Assembly (NCBI GenBank): GCA_964632995.1
Contig: CAZWDL010000015.1
Span: 16,202-80,201, forward strand
Direction of reading: 5' to 3'
DNA length: 64,000 nucleotides
Source of the DNA: CAZWDL01 sp964632995
GTDB lineage: Bacteria > Bacteroidota > Bacteroidia > Chitinophagales > Saprospiraceae
In this document: one piece after another, positions 16,583 through 26,926 of the stretch
How positions within the stretch are numbered: the stretch's first letter is position 1
How the letters are laid out: every line of letters begins with the position of its first letter
Program-made: the position numbers and the translations under genes
The notes under the pieces: model-generated
Databases searched by the model: none
What the model was told of the DNA's origin: nothing
Seen by the model: the letters and a program-made list of their open reading frames with translations, nothing else

Positions 16583-18127
16583 ATGAGCACTCATCGTCGC
16601 CTGCGCCTCATCCTGGGAGATCAGCTCAATGCACAGCATTCCTGGTACGAAGAAAAAGATGAAGACACTTTGTATATAATGATGGAATGCCGTTCCGAGA
16701 CTGATTATGTGCGGCATCACATTCAGAAGGTGGTCGGTTTTTTCCTGGCTATGCGGCATTTTGCGGAAGCATTAAAAAAGGAAAGTCACAATGTGCGTTA
16801 CCTCAAACTCGACGATCCGGAAAACGAGCAGTCGATCGCCGGTAACGTCCGTAAGTTTATCGAGGAATACGGCGTGGAACGCTTTGAATACCAGTTGCCT
16901 GATGAATATCGCCTCGACCGGTCCCTGAAAGAACTATGCGAGGAACTGGATATTGAAAGCGAAGCGGTCGATAGCGAACACTTCCTCGCCGGGCGAGACG
17001 AGGTAGAGCAAACCTTCGAAGGCAAGAAGCAATACCTGTTGGAGACCTTCTACCGTAAGATGCGTAAGCGCTACGATATCATGATGGAGGACGACGGCAA
17101 AACGCCCGTGACCGGTCGCTGGAACTACGATGAAGAAAACCGGAAATCACTGCCCGAAGACCAGCCCATTCCCGAGCATTTGCATTTTGACCGGGATGTC
17201 AATGATATCGTTCAGTTGCTGGAGGATCAGGACGTGGATACCTTCGGACGCATTGACTCGGAGCACTTTCCCTGGCCGGTGACCCGGGAGGAATGCCTGC
17301 AATTGCTGGATCATTTCACTGAAAAACGCCTGCTGCTGTTTGGAAAGTACCAGGATGCGATGACCGACCGGGACTACTTGCTGTTCCACTCCAAGCTATC
17401 TTTTGCGATGAATACCAAAATGCTGCACCCACTGGAGGTTATTCGCAGCTGCGTGGATGCCTGGCAGGAGGAGGAGCAGGTCGATATTGCCCAGATCGAA
17501 GGCTTCGTGCGGCAGATACTCGGCTGGCGCGAATACATGAGGGGCATCTACTGGGCGAAAATGCCGGCTTACGCCGAAAAGAATTTCTTTGAGCATGAGG
17601 CCCCACTGCCGGAATGGTACTGGACCGGCGATACTAAAATGAAATGCCTGCACCACGCCGTCAATCAATCTCTCGATCATGCCTACGCCCATCACATACA
17701 GCGCCTGATGGTGACCGGCAACTTCGCTTTACTATTGGGCGTTCACCCCGATGAGGTCGACGAGTGGTACCTGGGTATCTATATGGATGCCATACAGTGG
17801 GTGGAGATCACCAATACCCGCGGCATGAGCCAGTTTGCCGACGGCGGCATCGTAGGCACCAAGCCCTACGTCTCCAGCGCCAACTACATTCACAAAATGA
17901 GCGATTATTGCAAGGATTGTCACTACAACCGCAAAGACAAAACGGGGGAGAAGGCCTGCCCCTTCAACAGCCTGTACTGGGACTTTTACGACCGCCATAC
18001 CGACAAACTTTCCAACAACCCCCGCATCGGCATGATGTACCACACCTGGAACCGCATGGGAGATGAAAAGCAGGAGGCCATCCTGAAAAGGGCGGCATAC
18101 GTGAAGGAGCATATTGAGGAGATGTAG
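16583..18127 (+). CDS. Fe-S cluster (6-4) photolyase-type cryptochrome/photolyase-related protein
   Basis: A 514-residue protein of the FeS-BCP group of the photolyase/cryptochrome family (DPRP type), which binds FAD and a [4Fe-4S] cluster and repairs (6-4) photoproducts in light. The N-terminus RLRLILGDQLNAQHSW is the family antenna-domain signature. Four cysteines, C355, C443, C446 and C459, have exactly the spacing 88-3-13 known for Agrobacterium PhrB (Cys350/438/441/454), so the cluster site is intact. GHW-like FAD-region motifs include LGWREYMRGIYW and NTRGMSQFADGG. The length is normal. It is a single gene with a 455-base leader region. Photolyase or photoreceptor activity cannot be separated by sequence. 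Confidence 0.9.
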   Translation: MSTHRRLRLILGDQLNAQHSWYEEKDEDTLYIMMECRSETDYVRHHIQKVVGFFLAMRHFAEALKKESHNVRYLKLDDPENEQSIAGNVRKFIEEYGVERFEYQLPDEYRLDRSLKELCEELDIESEAVDSEHFLAGRDEVEQTFEGKKQYLLETFYRKMRKRYDIMMEDDGKTPVTGRWNYDEENRKSLPEDQPIPEHLHFDRDVNDIVQLLEDQDVDTFGRIDSEHFPWPVTREECLQLLDHFTEKRLLLFGKYQDAMTDRDYLLFHSKLSFAMNTKMLHPLEVIRSCVDAWQEEEQVDIAQIEGFVRQILGWREYMRGIYWAKMPAYAEKNFFEHEAPLPEWYWTGDTKMKCLHHAVNQSLDHAYAHHIQRLMVTGNFALLLGVHPDEVDEWYLGIYMDAIQWVEITNTRGMSQFADGGIVGTKPYVSSANYIHKMSDYCKDCHYNRKDKTGEKACPFNSLYWDFYDRHTDKLSNNPRIGMMYHTWNRMGDEKQEAILKRAAYVKEHIEEM

Positions 18128-18331
18128 TGGGGGAGTGCCAGCCGGGGAGACAGAAAAAATGGAGCACGAAGCTTTACTTTGCGTAAGCTCTTAATAGGGA
18201 GACGAGAGACGGGGAGAACCTGGAATAGTCCCTCTTTAAATTCTATGGTGCTACTGATGAGATTACCAGCCTCTCGTCCAAAAAATCTTTTTCAACTTTG
18301 TATTTTGAGGAGGAAATAACCGTAATTTGTC

Positions 18332-19177
<846 letters not shown>

Positions 19178-19200
19178 CCAGGTTTATCAGGTTTATTGAC

Positions 19201-19476
19201 GGGCTGACTCCAAGTCACCCCGACTATCGCCGTACTCGAAGAATTGTTAACCAGCGAACTTTCCGGCCGTTTGTACAAGCCATCTATGCGCCCGAAAACG
19301 TCAAAAAACTGGAACAAGCCTTCTGTGAAGAGATCGTAAAAGTACAGACCGAAGGCTTTGCTGACGAAGAAGTGAAAGCCGCCAAATCGGGCTGGCTCCA
19401 GTCCCAACAGGTGAGCCGCGCCCAGGATGCTTCCCCGGCCGCCCAGCTGAGCAACTACCTCTACCTCTCACGCCAA
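19201..19476 (+). pseudogene. remnant of M16 (pitrilysin-type) zinc peptidase
   Basis: Translating the plus strand in the frame beginning at 19201 gives GLTPSHPDYRRTRR, then AIYAPENVKKLEQAFCEEI, then GFADEEVKAAKSGWLQSQQV and SRAQDASPAAQLSNYLYL. This is the characteristic C-terminal part of periplasmic M16 zinc peptidases (a region like APENxxKLExAFxEEI...GFTxEEVxxAKxGWLQxRQVSRAQD). No start codon, no HxxEH active site and no N-terminal half are present, and similarity stops at about 19476. It therefore looks like about 92 codons left after a deletion. The frame runs on into the transporter gene without a stop, which explains why that reading frame looks 60 residues too long. Confidence 0.75.
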
Positions 19477-19548
19477 GAGCAAGTTGAAGCAGTTGCGCCC
19501 GTCCTCATCCCTCGTTTTTTCGTACCTTGGCGGCGTAAACACCCATCC

Positions 19549-21183
19549 ATGGTCGAAGCCTTCATCGAAAATCCGATCTTACTATTGTTCATCGTCGCCG
19601 GTATCGGCTACTGGATCGGCAGTATCAGGATCCGGGGAAGCAATCTGGGGGTGGCCGCCGTGTTGTTCGTCGGACTGATCTTCGGGGGCCTGAGCCCCGA
19701 GCTGTATATTCCCGAGATTGTCATTTTTCTCGGATTGGCCATCTTCGTATACACGGTGGGACTCAGCAGCGGGCCCAGCTTTTTCGCTACCTTCCGGCGG
19801 CGTGGCTCGCGCGATATCCTCTTCGTTTTTCTCATGCTCACCTTTTCAGCCGGCATCACGGCCGGGCTGCACTTCCTTTTCGCTTTTCAGGCAAGTACCA
19901 CCTCTGGCCTTTTTGCCGGCAGCACGACGAACACGCCTGCCCTGGCCGGTCTGCTCGACGCCATCAGCAATGCCAACCTGGATAGCGAAGGCATCAAATC
20001 GATGAGCGAACTGGCGGTGATCGGCTATTCGCTGTCGTACCCCATGGGGGTGATTGGGGCCATGGTGGCGATATCGGTGATGCAGCGAGCGCTTGGCGTC
20101 AACTACGAGGCGGAGGAGCAATCGCTCAAAAAAGACTATCCCGTGCGGCAGAATATCACCAGTCAGACGGTGCGGGTGAAGAATGAAGCATACACCGGTA
20201 AGCCGATTCGCGACCTCAAGCGGGAGCACGACTGGGTCATCGTCTTCGGCCGTCTGCGCCGGGGAGAAGAAGTGCAGCTGACCAACTACGATTCCGTACT
20301 GGAGATCGGCGATGAGGTCGCCATCGTAGGGGAAGCCGAAGAAGTGGCGCGGGTAACCGAACGGCTGGGTGAGGCACTGCCTTATCAGTTGTCCTATGAT
20401 CGCTCCGAATACGAGACAAGAAAGATCTTTGTCTCCAACCCGCGCGTGGCGGGAGAGAAGCTGGCTGCCCTCAACCTGAACGAAAAGTTTTCGGTCATCA
20501 TCACCCGCATCACGCGCGGCGATATGGATCTTTTAGCCCACCCGGATACCGTACTGGAGCTGGGTGACCGCGTGCGCCTGGTGGCGCGGCGCCGCGATAT
20601 TCCGGTGATTTCCAGCTTCTTCGGCAATAGCTACGACGCCCTGAGCGAGATTAACCTCTTGTCTTTCGGGCTGGGTATGGGACTGGGGCTCTTACTGGGC
20701 ATGATCACCTTTCAACTGCCCGGCGGCGTCTCCTTTAAACTCGGCTATGCCGGCGGTCCGCTTATCGTCGCCCTCATGCTCGGTCAACTGCGGCGCACCG
20801 GTCCGGTCGTATGGACCCTGCCTTATAGCGCCAACCTTACCTTGCGACAGGTGGGCCTTATTCTCATGCTGGCGGGCATCGGTGTGAATTCGGGCTATAC
20901 CTTCATGAATACCATCTCGCAGGGGGAGGGAGGGATCCTTTTTCTGGCGGGCACGATCATCAGCGTACTGACGGCCCTGGCTACGCTGTTTATCGGGTAT
21001 AAGCTGTTGAAAATACCCTACAGCTTCCTTATCGGTATGGTGTCAAATCAGCCCGCCGTACTGGAATACGCACTGGAAAAGGCCGAAAACAAACTGCCGA
21101 ATATCGGCTACACGCTCATGCTGCCGGTGGCGATTATCACCAAGATTGTGTATGTTCAGTTTTTGTTCGCGCTGCTGAAGTAG
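19549..21183 (+). CDS. AspT/YidE-type membrane transporter with two TrkA_C domains
   Basis: A 544-residue integral inner-membrane protein of the aspartate:alanine exchanger-like family. Five or six hydrophobic helices (about 5-180) are followed by two cytoplasmic TrkA_C (RCK_C) domains at about 200-275 (VRVKNEAYTGKPIRDL) and 285-360 (KIFVSNPRVAGEKLAAL), and then by a second membrane half from about 375 to the end. The duplicated motifs AGSTTNTPAL in the first half and IGMVSNQPAVLEYA in the second are typical of the AspT/YbjL/YidE duplication. The ATG at 19549 is chosen because residues upstream in the open frame belong to a decayed M16 peptidase. The substrate is unknown. Confidence 0.88.
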   Translation: MVEAFIENPILLLFIVAGIGYWIGSIRIRGSNLGVAAVLFVGLIFGGLSPELYIPEIVIFLGLAIFVYTVGLSSGPSFFATFRRRGSRDILFVFLMLTFSAGITAGLHFLFAFQASTTSGLFAGSTTNTPALAGLLDAISNANLDSEGIKSMSELAVIGYSLSYPMGVIGAMVAISVMQRALGVNYEAEEQSLKKDYPVRQNITSQTVRVKNEAYTGKPIRDLKREHDWVIVFGRLRRGEEVQLTNYDSVLEIGDEVAIVGEAEEVARVTERLGEALPYQLSYDRSEYETRKIFVSNPRVAGEKLAALNLNEKFSVIITRITRGDMDLLAHPDTVLELGDRVRLVARRRDIPVISSFFGNSYDALSEINLLSFGLGMGLGLLLGMITFQLPGGVSFKLGYAGGPLIVALMLGQLRRTGPVVWTLPYSANLTLRQVGLILMLAGIGVNSGYTFMNTISQGEGGILFLAGTIISVLTALATLFIGYKLLKIPYSFLIGMVSNQPAVLEYALEKAENKLPNIGYTLMLPVAIITKIVYVQFLFALLK

Positions 21184-21279
21184 AGCGGAATTTACACAGA
21201 GATTCACAAAGGATTTTTGATGGGATAAACAAGATATTTTCAGACAGGGGCAATCCTGCCCCCTTATAAACTTTAAATT

Positions 21280-22995
21280 ATGTCCGCTACTTTAAAGTCA
21301 TTTATGAAGAAAATGAATACTTCCCCAAGACAAGCCTGCTTGCTGCTGCTATGCTGTTTTTACTATTTTTCTCTTTTCGCACAAGAACGTACGTTGGGGC
21401 TGCTGCAATACGAAGCAGAGACTTCCGAGGGGTATACGCTATTCAGGCCTCTTTTTACCGGCAATACTTTCTTGATCGATAACTGTGGGCGGGTAGTGAA
21501 TGAGTGGGAAAGCGACTGGGCCTTCGGAACCAGTGTATACCTGCGGCAAGACGGCGCGTTGTTACGGCCCTCTCTTTCCACACCTGGGGTGAATCCCGTT
21601 TTCCAGGTTGGCGGCGTGATGGACCGCGTAGAGCTGGTCGACTGGGACGGGACGGTGCTTTGGGATTTCGTTTATTCCGATTCGATGCGCATGCTTCATC
21701 ACGACGTCGAGCCGATGCCCAACGGGAATATCCTCATCCTGGCCTGGGACCTGCGGACCTACGAGGAGGCCATCGCCGCCGGCCGGCGTACGGATTTGCT
21801 GCCCGACAGCGTTATCTTTTCGGAACATATCATCGAGGTGGACCCCAGCACCGATTCTATCGTTTGGGAATGGTATCTATGGGACCATCTGGTGCAGGAC
21901 TACGACACTTCAAAGGCTAATTACGGAGAGGTGGGGCGTCACCCTGAGCGCCTGGATATCAACTTCACGGCCGGCCCTACGGCCGATGGCGGCGATGACT
22001 GGCTGCACCTCAACTCCATTGATTACAATCCCGATCGCGACGAGATTATGATCAACTCGGCCTTCCTTGGGGAGTTCTACGTCATTGATCACAGCACCAC
22101 CACCGAAGAAGCTGCGGGTTCTTCGGGCGGGCAGTGGAACAGCGGCGGTGATTTCCTCTACCGCTGGGGCAACCCGCAGGTATACGACCAGGGAACACCG
22201 GAGGATCAGCAGCTTTTCTTTGCCCACGACGCGCACTGGATACCGATCGATTTACCCGGCGGCGGTAATATCATGGTGTTTAATAACGGCAACGCCGACC
22301 GGCCGTATTCCTCCGTGGATATTCTGGAGCCGCCCGTTGATAGTTATCTCTCAGGCTCCTACGTTTATGTACCCAACAATCCTTTCCTGCCGCGCCGGCC
22401 GGCTTACACTTATACAACTGATCCGGCCGAGGAATTCTTCTCCAGCTTCATCTCCGGGGCCCAGCGGCTACCGAGCGGCAATACGCTCATTTGCTCGGGC
22501 GCTCAGGGTCGTATTTTTGAAATCAACCCGGAAGAGGAGATTGTCTGGGAATACATCAACCCCGAGATCAATACCGGCCCGCTGGCTTACGATGTGGACG
22601 AAATACCGATCGCTAACGGACGCAACGCCAATGTGGTTTTCCGCGCTACGAGATACCCGGTCGATTATCCTGGGCTGGCCGGCCGTGACCTTACGCCGGG
22701 CGATCCGATCGAAACCGGTTTCCCCGAACCTTATGATTGTCAGCTGTTGACCGGTGTTGAGCTCGTCGCTCCCGCCGATCTGCGAATCTATCCGGTTCCT
22801 GCCCGCGAGGAGCTGATCATCGAGAGCGCAGAACTGGACGGCCGGCAACTACGCCTCTTCGACGCGTTGGGGCGGCTGCTGCTTTCACAGCGCATGCAGG
22901 GCGCGCAGTGGCGCCTGGATGTGAGCGGCTGGGCGCCGGGAGTGTACTTCCTGCAAGGGGAGCTGGGATGGGGGAAGCGAATCGTGGTGCATTGA
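21280..22995 (+). CDS. arylsulfotransferase-like protein with T9SS sorting tail
   Basis: A 571-residue exported protein. Signal peptide ends near FSLFAQE; the start is the ATG at 21280 or, equally possible, at 21304 (MKKMNTSPRQ). The middle (about 45-480) is an arylsulfotransferase (ASST) beta-propeller with family segments such as LHHDVEPMPNGNILILAWD, IIEVDPSTDSIVWEW, DDWLHLNSIDYNPDRDEI and FFAHDAHWIPIDLPGGGN. The conserved histidines in LHHD and AHDAH correspond to the type of histidines used by ASSTs to carry sulfate. The last 75 residues (LRIYPVPAREELII then GWAPGVYFLQ) are a type A C-terminal domain for export by the type IX secretion system. It heads a group of three related genes, the other two on the opposite strand. 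Confidence 0.85.
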   Translation: MSATLKSFMKKMNTSPRQACLLLLCCFYYFSLFAQERTLGLLQYEAETSEGYTLFRPLFTGNTFLIDNCGRVVNEWESDWAFGTSVYLRQDGALLRPSLSTPGVNPVFQVGGVMDRVELVDWDGTVLWDFVYSDSMRMLHHDVEPMPNGNILILAWDLRTYEEAIAAGRRTDLLPDSVIFSEHIIEVDPSTDSIVWEWYLWDHLVQDYDTSKANYGEVGRHPERLDINFTAGPTADGGDDWLHLNSIDYNPDRDEIMINSAFLGEFYVIDHSTTTEEAAGSSGGQWNSGGDFLYRWGNPQVYDQGTPEDQQLFFAHDAHWIPIDLPGGGNIMVFNNGNADRPYSSVDILEPPVDSYLSGSYVYVPNNPFLPRRPAYTYTTDPAEEFFSSFISGAQRLPSGNTLICSGAQGRIFEINPEEEIVWEYINPEINTGPLAYDVDEIPIANGRNANVVFRATRYPVDYPGLAGRDLTPGDPIETGFPEPYDCQLLTGVELVAPADLRIYPVPAREELIIESAELDGRQLRLFDALGRLLLSQRMQGAQWRLDVSGWAPGVYFLQGELGWGKRIVVH

Positions 22996-23074
22996 CTTGA
23001 CCTCGAGATAAAGACAAGAATGAATTAAGATACTTGTCCGCATCTGTGCACCTCACCAATGGAATTTCTGTTTA

Positions 23075-24613
23075 TTACTGGGCTTGTTGGTTCCATAACT
23101 GCAATCGCTCCCCCCGGTACGCCATGTCCGAGTTTCTCCAACCACGGCCGTCGCCGTACAGGCTTTTGAAGAGGATAGTCGCTTCAAAAACGACTTCCTG
23201 ACTGGGGTAGGCTACTTCGATCACCTTGGCGCGCTGCGATTCTTTTTTAATGTATCCCGACGTGAGGAGCACATTTCCCGTTTCCGGAAGGTAATCTGCG
23301 TCGCTGATGATGGAGGAGTACAGATCCTCGCCGCGAAGCGCTCCGTATTGCCAGGCCTGGCGGACCGTCAGGTTCTCCTCATCGATGTCATACACCACGG
23401 CGCGGCTGAAACCGGAATCATCGAGCAGGAAATTGCGATGTAGGCCGTTGTCGAAAAGCAAAAGCTTGCCGTCGGGCAGGACCATGGCGGCATGTTGCCC
23501 CCAGGACCACCGGAATTCAGGAAGCCCTTTTTCTCCCTCCTGCACGGCTGGGGAGAAAGGCTGCCCCTGTTGGTCGACGGCGGTGAGCAGACGGTCCGCG
23601 GTAGATAGGCCGTTACCGTAAGGACCCGCTTGACCCCAGCCCCGGTGCGGCGCCAGAATCCAGCGCAGTTCATTGTTTGAGGACACCTTGAAGACGCCCT
23701 GATGCTTAGCGGAGATGATCAGGCTGCTGTCGCGCTCGTCATACCAGACCGAATTGACATGCAACCAGTCGCGGGGACTACGGATCAGTTCGAAACGGTC
23801 AACGTCCAATACCTGGCGCAAGTCCCATTCGCGGATAATTTCGCCGCTCTGACGGTCAACTTCCACAATGAAATCCAGAGCGGTATTTAATCCCAGTTTA
23901 CTGGTGGGAACGAGAAAGTTGCCGTTGGGTTTCTCATAAACGTCGTGATGCTGCTGGTGTCCATCCAGGTACCAATTGTTCAGTCGCCTGCCGAGTTTGT
24001 CGTACATGTAAATCCGGTGGCTATGCCCGAAGCGGAAGGCGCCGTTTTGTAGCGGCTCAAAGGGGGCAGTCCACCCGCCCGTCCAGCCCAGATTGAGAAA
24101 CCAGCGTATGTCGCCGTTTCGGTCGAATGCCAGCGGGACGGTTTGATAGCGGTTTACTCTGGCTAAATTGAACTCGATTAAGGTCCAGCCCGCCTCCATC
24201 CTCGACGGGTCCGCCTGTTCGATACGTATCTCCGGCATAAAACCGGGTAGGGGAGGCGCCTCAATGGAAAATGAATCGACGGCGTATTGATGCAGTGATT
24301 GCCCCAACACCTTGTATTTTACCCAGTTGTTCTGTCCGGGATAGAGCCCCGTCAGGGGAATCTCGTGGCGGGTATCGATATTTCCGGAAGCAATGATTGC
24401 CGGCCTCGGGCCCTGAACCTCTATTTCGACAAGCGCCGCTTCTTTGGTTTCCAGACGAAGCATCCCGGCCAGCGGCGCCGTACTGTCAAAGGAAATAGAT
24501 TCCACTAAGGCCTCCGCCGGTACTTCGATAAACCGTGGAAAGCTCAGGCGCTCCTCCTGACAGGCAGTAGCCAGTAAGAGGATGAAGAGAAAGAAAAGTG
24601 GATTGGTTTTCAT
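23075..24613 (-). CDS. arylsulfotransferase-like lipoprotein (copy A)
   Basis: A 512-residue lipoprotein. The ATG at 24613 is preferred to one at 24631 because it gives a compact type II signal peptide with lipobox ATAC (Cys18). The body is an ASST-family beta-propeller: HQQHHDVYEKPNGNFLVPTS, DWLHVNSVWYDERDSSLII and WGQHAAMVLPDGKLLLFDNG. It is a close paralog of the next gene upstream (24794-26329), with which long stretches are nearly identical, and a distant paralog of the T9SS-tailed protein at 21280. There is no T9SS tail here, so the three proteins reach the surface by different routes. The transfer of sulfate between phenols is the family reaction; the real substrate is unknown. Confidence 0.85.
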   Translation of the reverse strand: MKTNPLFFLFILLLATACQEERLSFPRFIEVPAEALVESISFDSTAPLAGMLRLETKEAALVEIEVQGPRPAIIASGNIDTRHEIPLTGLYPGQNNWVKYKVLGQSLHQYAVDSFSIEAPPLPGFMPEIRIEQADPSRMEAGWTLIEFNLARVNRYQTVPLAFDRNGDIRWFLNLGWTGGWTAPFEPLQNGAFRFGHSHRIYMYDKLGRRLNNWYLDGHQQHHDVYEKPNGNFLVPTSKLGLNTALDFIVEVDRQSGEIIREWDLRQVLDVDRFELIRSPRDWLHVNSVWYDERDSSLIISAKHQGVFKVSSNNELRWILAPHRGWGQAGPYGNGLSTADRLLTAVDQQGQPFSPAVQEGEKGLPEFRWSWGQHAAMVLPDGKLLLFDNGLHRNFLLDDSGFSRAVVYDIDEENLTVRQAWQYGALRGEDLYSSIISDADYLPETGNVLLTSGYIKKESQRAKVIEVAYPSQEVVFEATILFKSLYGDGRGWRNSDMAYRGERLQLWNQQAQ

Positions 24614-24793
24614 GATTCTAAGCGTTGACATTTATTGGACAAAACCCAGCCCCAGCACCCATCCTCAGGTTGATGAGGTGTAGGGAGGTTTATGGAGGTT
24701 TAGGAAGGGGACATGCCGAAGTCTGGCCAAGTATCGCCATAGCTGTTCCCTTGCCAAGCATCGCCCGGCCCAGCACCCAGTACCCAGTACCTC

Positions 24794-26329
24794 TCACCAA
24801 AGTTTCACCCGCTCGCCCCGGTACACAATATCTGCCTGTGCCCATCCCGTTCCGGTGGAAAATTTATTTTTAAACAAAACCGTCGCTTCAAAGATCACTT
24901 CTCTGCCCGGGCGGCTTACTTCGATTACCTTCGCATAGTGTTCGCCCTGGTAGGCGATATTGCCGCTGACGAAGAGAATATTGCCGGTTTCCGGCAGGTA
25001 GTCCACATCGCTGATATTGGGGGAGTAGATCTCGGCGCCCCGTTCCTCGCCGTATTGCCAGACTTGCCTTACCGTGCCTTTTTCCTCATCGATTTCGTAC
25101 TCCACGGTGCGGGAGAAATCAGCTGCGTCATAGGTGAAGTGACGATGCCAGCCGTTATCAAACATCAGCAGGTTGCCGTTGGGCAGCAGCATGGCGGCGT
25201 GCTGCCCCCAGGGCCAGCGGAAATCCGGGTGGCCTTCCAGGCCTTGTTGCAGGGACTGCGAATAGGGTTCTCCTGCCGCATCCACCGCGGTGAGCAGATA
25301 ATCGCTTGTTTCGAAGCCTTCACCCTCCGGCCCCGCCTTGCCCCAGCCCTGATGCGGCGCCAGGATCCACTGCAGCTCATTTTCTTGTGAAACCTTACAT
25401 ACCCCCTGATGCCGTCCCGAGATGATGAGTCCCTGGTCGCGTTCGTCGTACCACACCGAATTGACGTGCAGCCAGTCGTAGGGATTGCGGATAAGGTCGA
25501 AGCGATCCACATCCAGCACCTGCCGCAGGTCCCATTCCCGTGAGACGCCTCCCGTGTCGCGGCCGACCTCCACGATGAAATCCAGTCCCGTATTAAAGTC
25601 CTGCCTGGTGGCCGGTGCGACAAAGTTGCCGTCCGGTTTTTCGATGACATCATGGTGTTGCCAGTATCCGGGTATTCCCCAGCGGTTCGCCTCGTGTCCC
25701 AGCCGGTCGTATTCGAAGATGCCCCAGCCGCGGGCGTAGAAGAAGTTGCCGTTCTCCAGCGTCTCGAAAGGCGCCCGCCAGCCCTCGTTTTGGAAATCCA
25801 TATACCAGCGGATATCCCCGTTGTGGTCGAAGATAATGGGAACCAACCGCAATTCACCGTCGCCGCCGATATTCAGCTCGCAGAGGGTAAAGCCCGGCTC
25901 CATGCGTGCGCTATTCGCTTTGTCGATTCGGATATCCGGGAGAAAGTCAGGAAGCGCCGGCGCCCGGTAGAAGGAAGTATCCAACGCAAACCGCCGTCCT
26001 TGCGGGTCCTCAATGCGGATAATGAGGGGGTTTTCTACGCCGGCGTACAGCCCCAGCACCGGCACCACATGTGTGCTGACGATAGAATCGGTGTAGCTTC
26101 GCTGAAAGGGTATATCACCCTCGACTTTGACTTCCAGTGTGGTGGCCACTGTCGTCTGCACCCTGGCGATCGCGGTTAGCGGCGCGTCGGGGTTGTGCTG
26201 TATCTGTACGGTCCCGCTCAACAATTCCGACGCGGGAACTTCGACAAATTCTGCAGGTACGGGGTCTTCCCGGCGGCAGGAGAGGGTGAAGAGAATGAGT
26301 AAGAGATAAAGAACTGGAAGCTTGTGCAT
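24794..26329 (-). CDS. arylsulfotransferase-like lipoprotein (copy B)
   Basis: A 511-residue lipoprotein with lipobox TLSC (Cys18). The same ASST beta-propeller as copy A is present, with conserved PGYWQHHDVIEKPDGNFVAP, DWLHVNSVWYDERDQGLI and WGQHAAMLLPNGNLLMF. The two genes are tandem on the minus strand, 180 bases apart. The spacer (24614-24793) is non-coding and contains the words CAGCACCCA/CAGTACCC in several near-copies. The pair clearly arose by duplication followed by divergence outside the propeller core. The gene order suggests one transcript starting upstream of copy B at 26330. Confidence 0.85.
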   Translation of the reverse strand: MHKLPVLYLLLILFTLSCRREDPVPAEFVEVPASELLSGTVQIQHNPDAPLTAIARVQTTVATTLEVKVEGDIPFQRSYTDSIVSTHVVPVLGLYAGVENPLIIRIEDPQGRRFALDTSFYRAPALPDFLPDIRIDKANSARMEPGFTLCELNIGGDGELRLVPIIFDHNGDIRWYMDFQNEGWRAPFETLENGNFFYARGWGIFEYDRLGHEANRWGIPGYWQHHDVIEKPDGNFVAPATRQDFNTGLDFIVEVGRDTGGVSREWDLRQVLDVDRFDLIRNPYDWLHVNSVWYDERDQGLIISGRHQGVCKVSQENELQWILAPHQGWGKAGPEGEGFETSDYLLTAVDAAGEPYSQSLQQGLEGHPDFRWPWGQHAAMLLPNGNLLMFDNGWHRHFTYDAADFSRTVEYEIDEEKGTVRQVWQYGEERGAEIYSPNISDVDYLPETGNILFVSGNIAYQGEHYAKVIEVSRPGREVIFEATVLFKNKFSTGTGWAQADIVYRGERVKLW

Positions 26330-26527
26330 AAGTTTTTGGTTGTAAAACGCATGGCCTAAGATAAGGGCTGTGTAGCAGTTTTTCAGGGGCTGGGATGGTT
26401 ATTACACAAAGATCGCGAAGGAGACGCGAAGATACACGAAGGAGGTATCATTACACAGAGATGCACGGAGGGGGAGTCGCTCCCAAAATTTTCTGCTCCG
26501 GCAGTTGTTGGACTCCTCCCCCCCGTG

Positions 26528-26782
26528 CCCCTCTCCTCGAATCGGTGAGGTTTACCCATAAGTCGGTTTTTGGCTACTTCTTCGGTTCAATATTCATCTG
26601 TTCTACTGTTCTGTGGTTCTGTAAGTCTCGAAAAAGGTAGAAAACCTTGAAAACAGACCGGAACCGCAGAATAGATTAACCGCAGAAACGAAGAAGTGCA
26701 GACCCAACCAAAGAGGTGGGTAAACCTCACCCTCGAATCGTAGGGTTGACAAACCAGGTAAAGTTAGGTTCGAGGAGAGGGG
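26528..26782. repeat. nested long inverted repeat
   Basis: Outer arms: CCCCTCTCCTCGAA (26528-26541) and its exact reverse complement at 26769-26782. Inner arms: GGTGAGGTTTACCCA (26544-26558) and its exact reverse complement at 26717-26731. Both pairs are perfect (14 and 15 bp) and nested around a 158-base centre. The word CCTCGAATCG also recurs directly (26536 and 26731). Remnant of a mobile or duplicated non-coding element is likely. Confidence 0.7.
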
Positions 26783-26926
26783 GGGCGGGAAAGACGATCC
26801 TTTGGAGATAATGTCTTTCTGTTGTGTAAGCTCGTCAGTGCGGCAGTTGAGCACATGGCCCCAAATGCTGAGTTTTACACTTCCATAAAGAACAACCCGA
26901 AGCAGCCTGCCAAGGGCAATGCCCTC

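Noticed and set aside
19372..19548. N-terminal 59-residue extension of the transporter
   Set aside because: It begins at a GTG and is the tail of an M16 peptidase remnant, while the membrane protein starts naturally at 19549.
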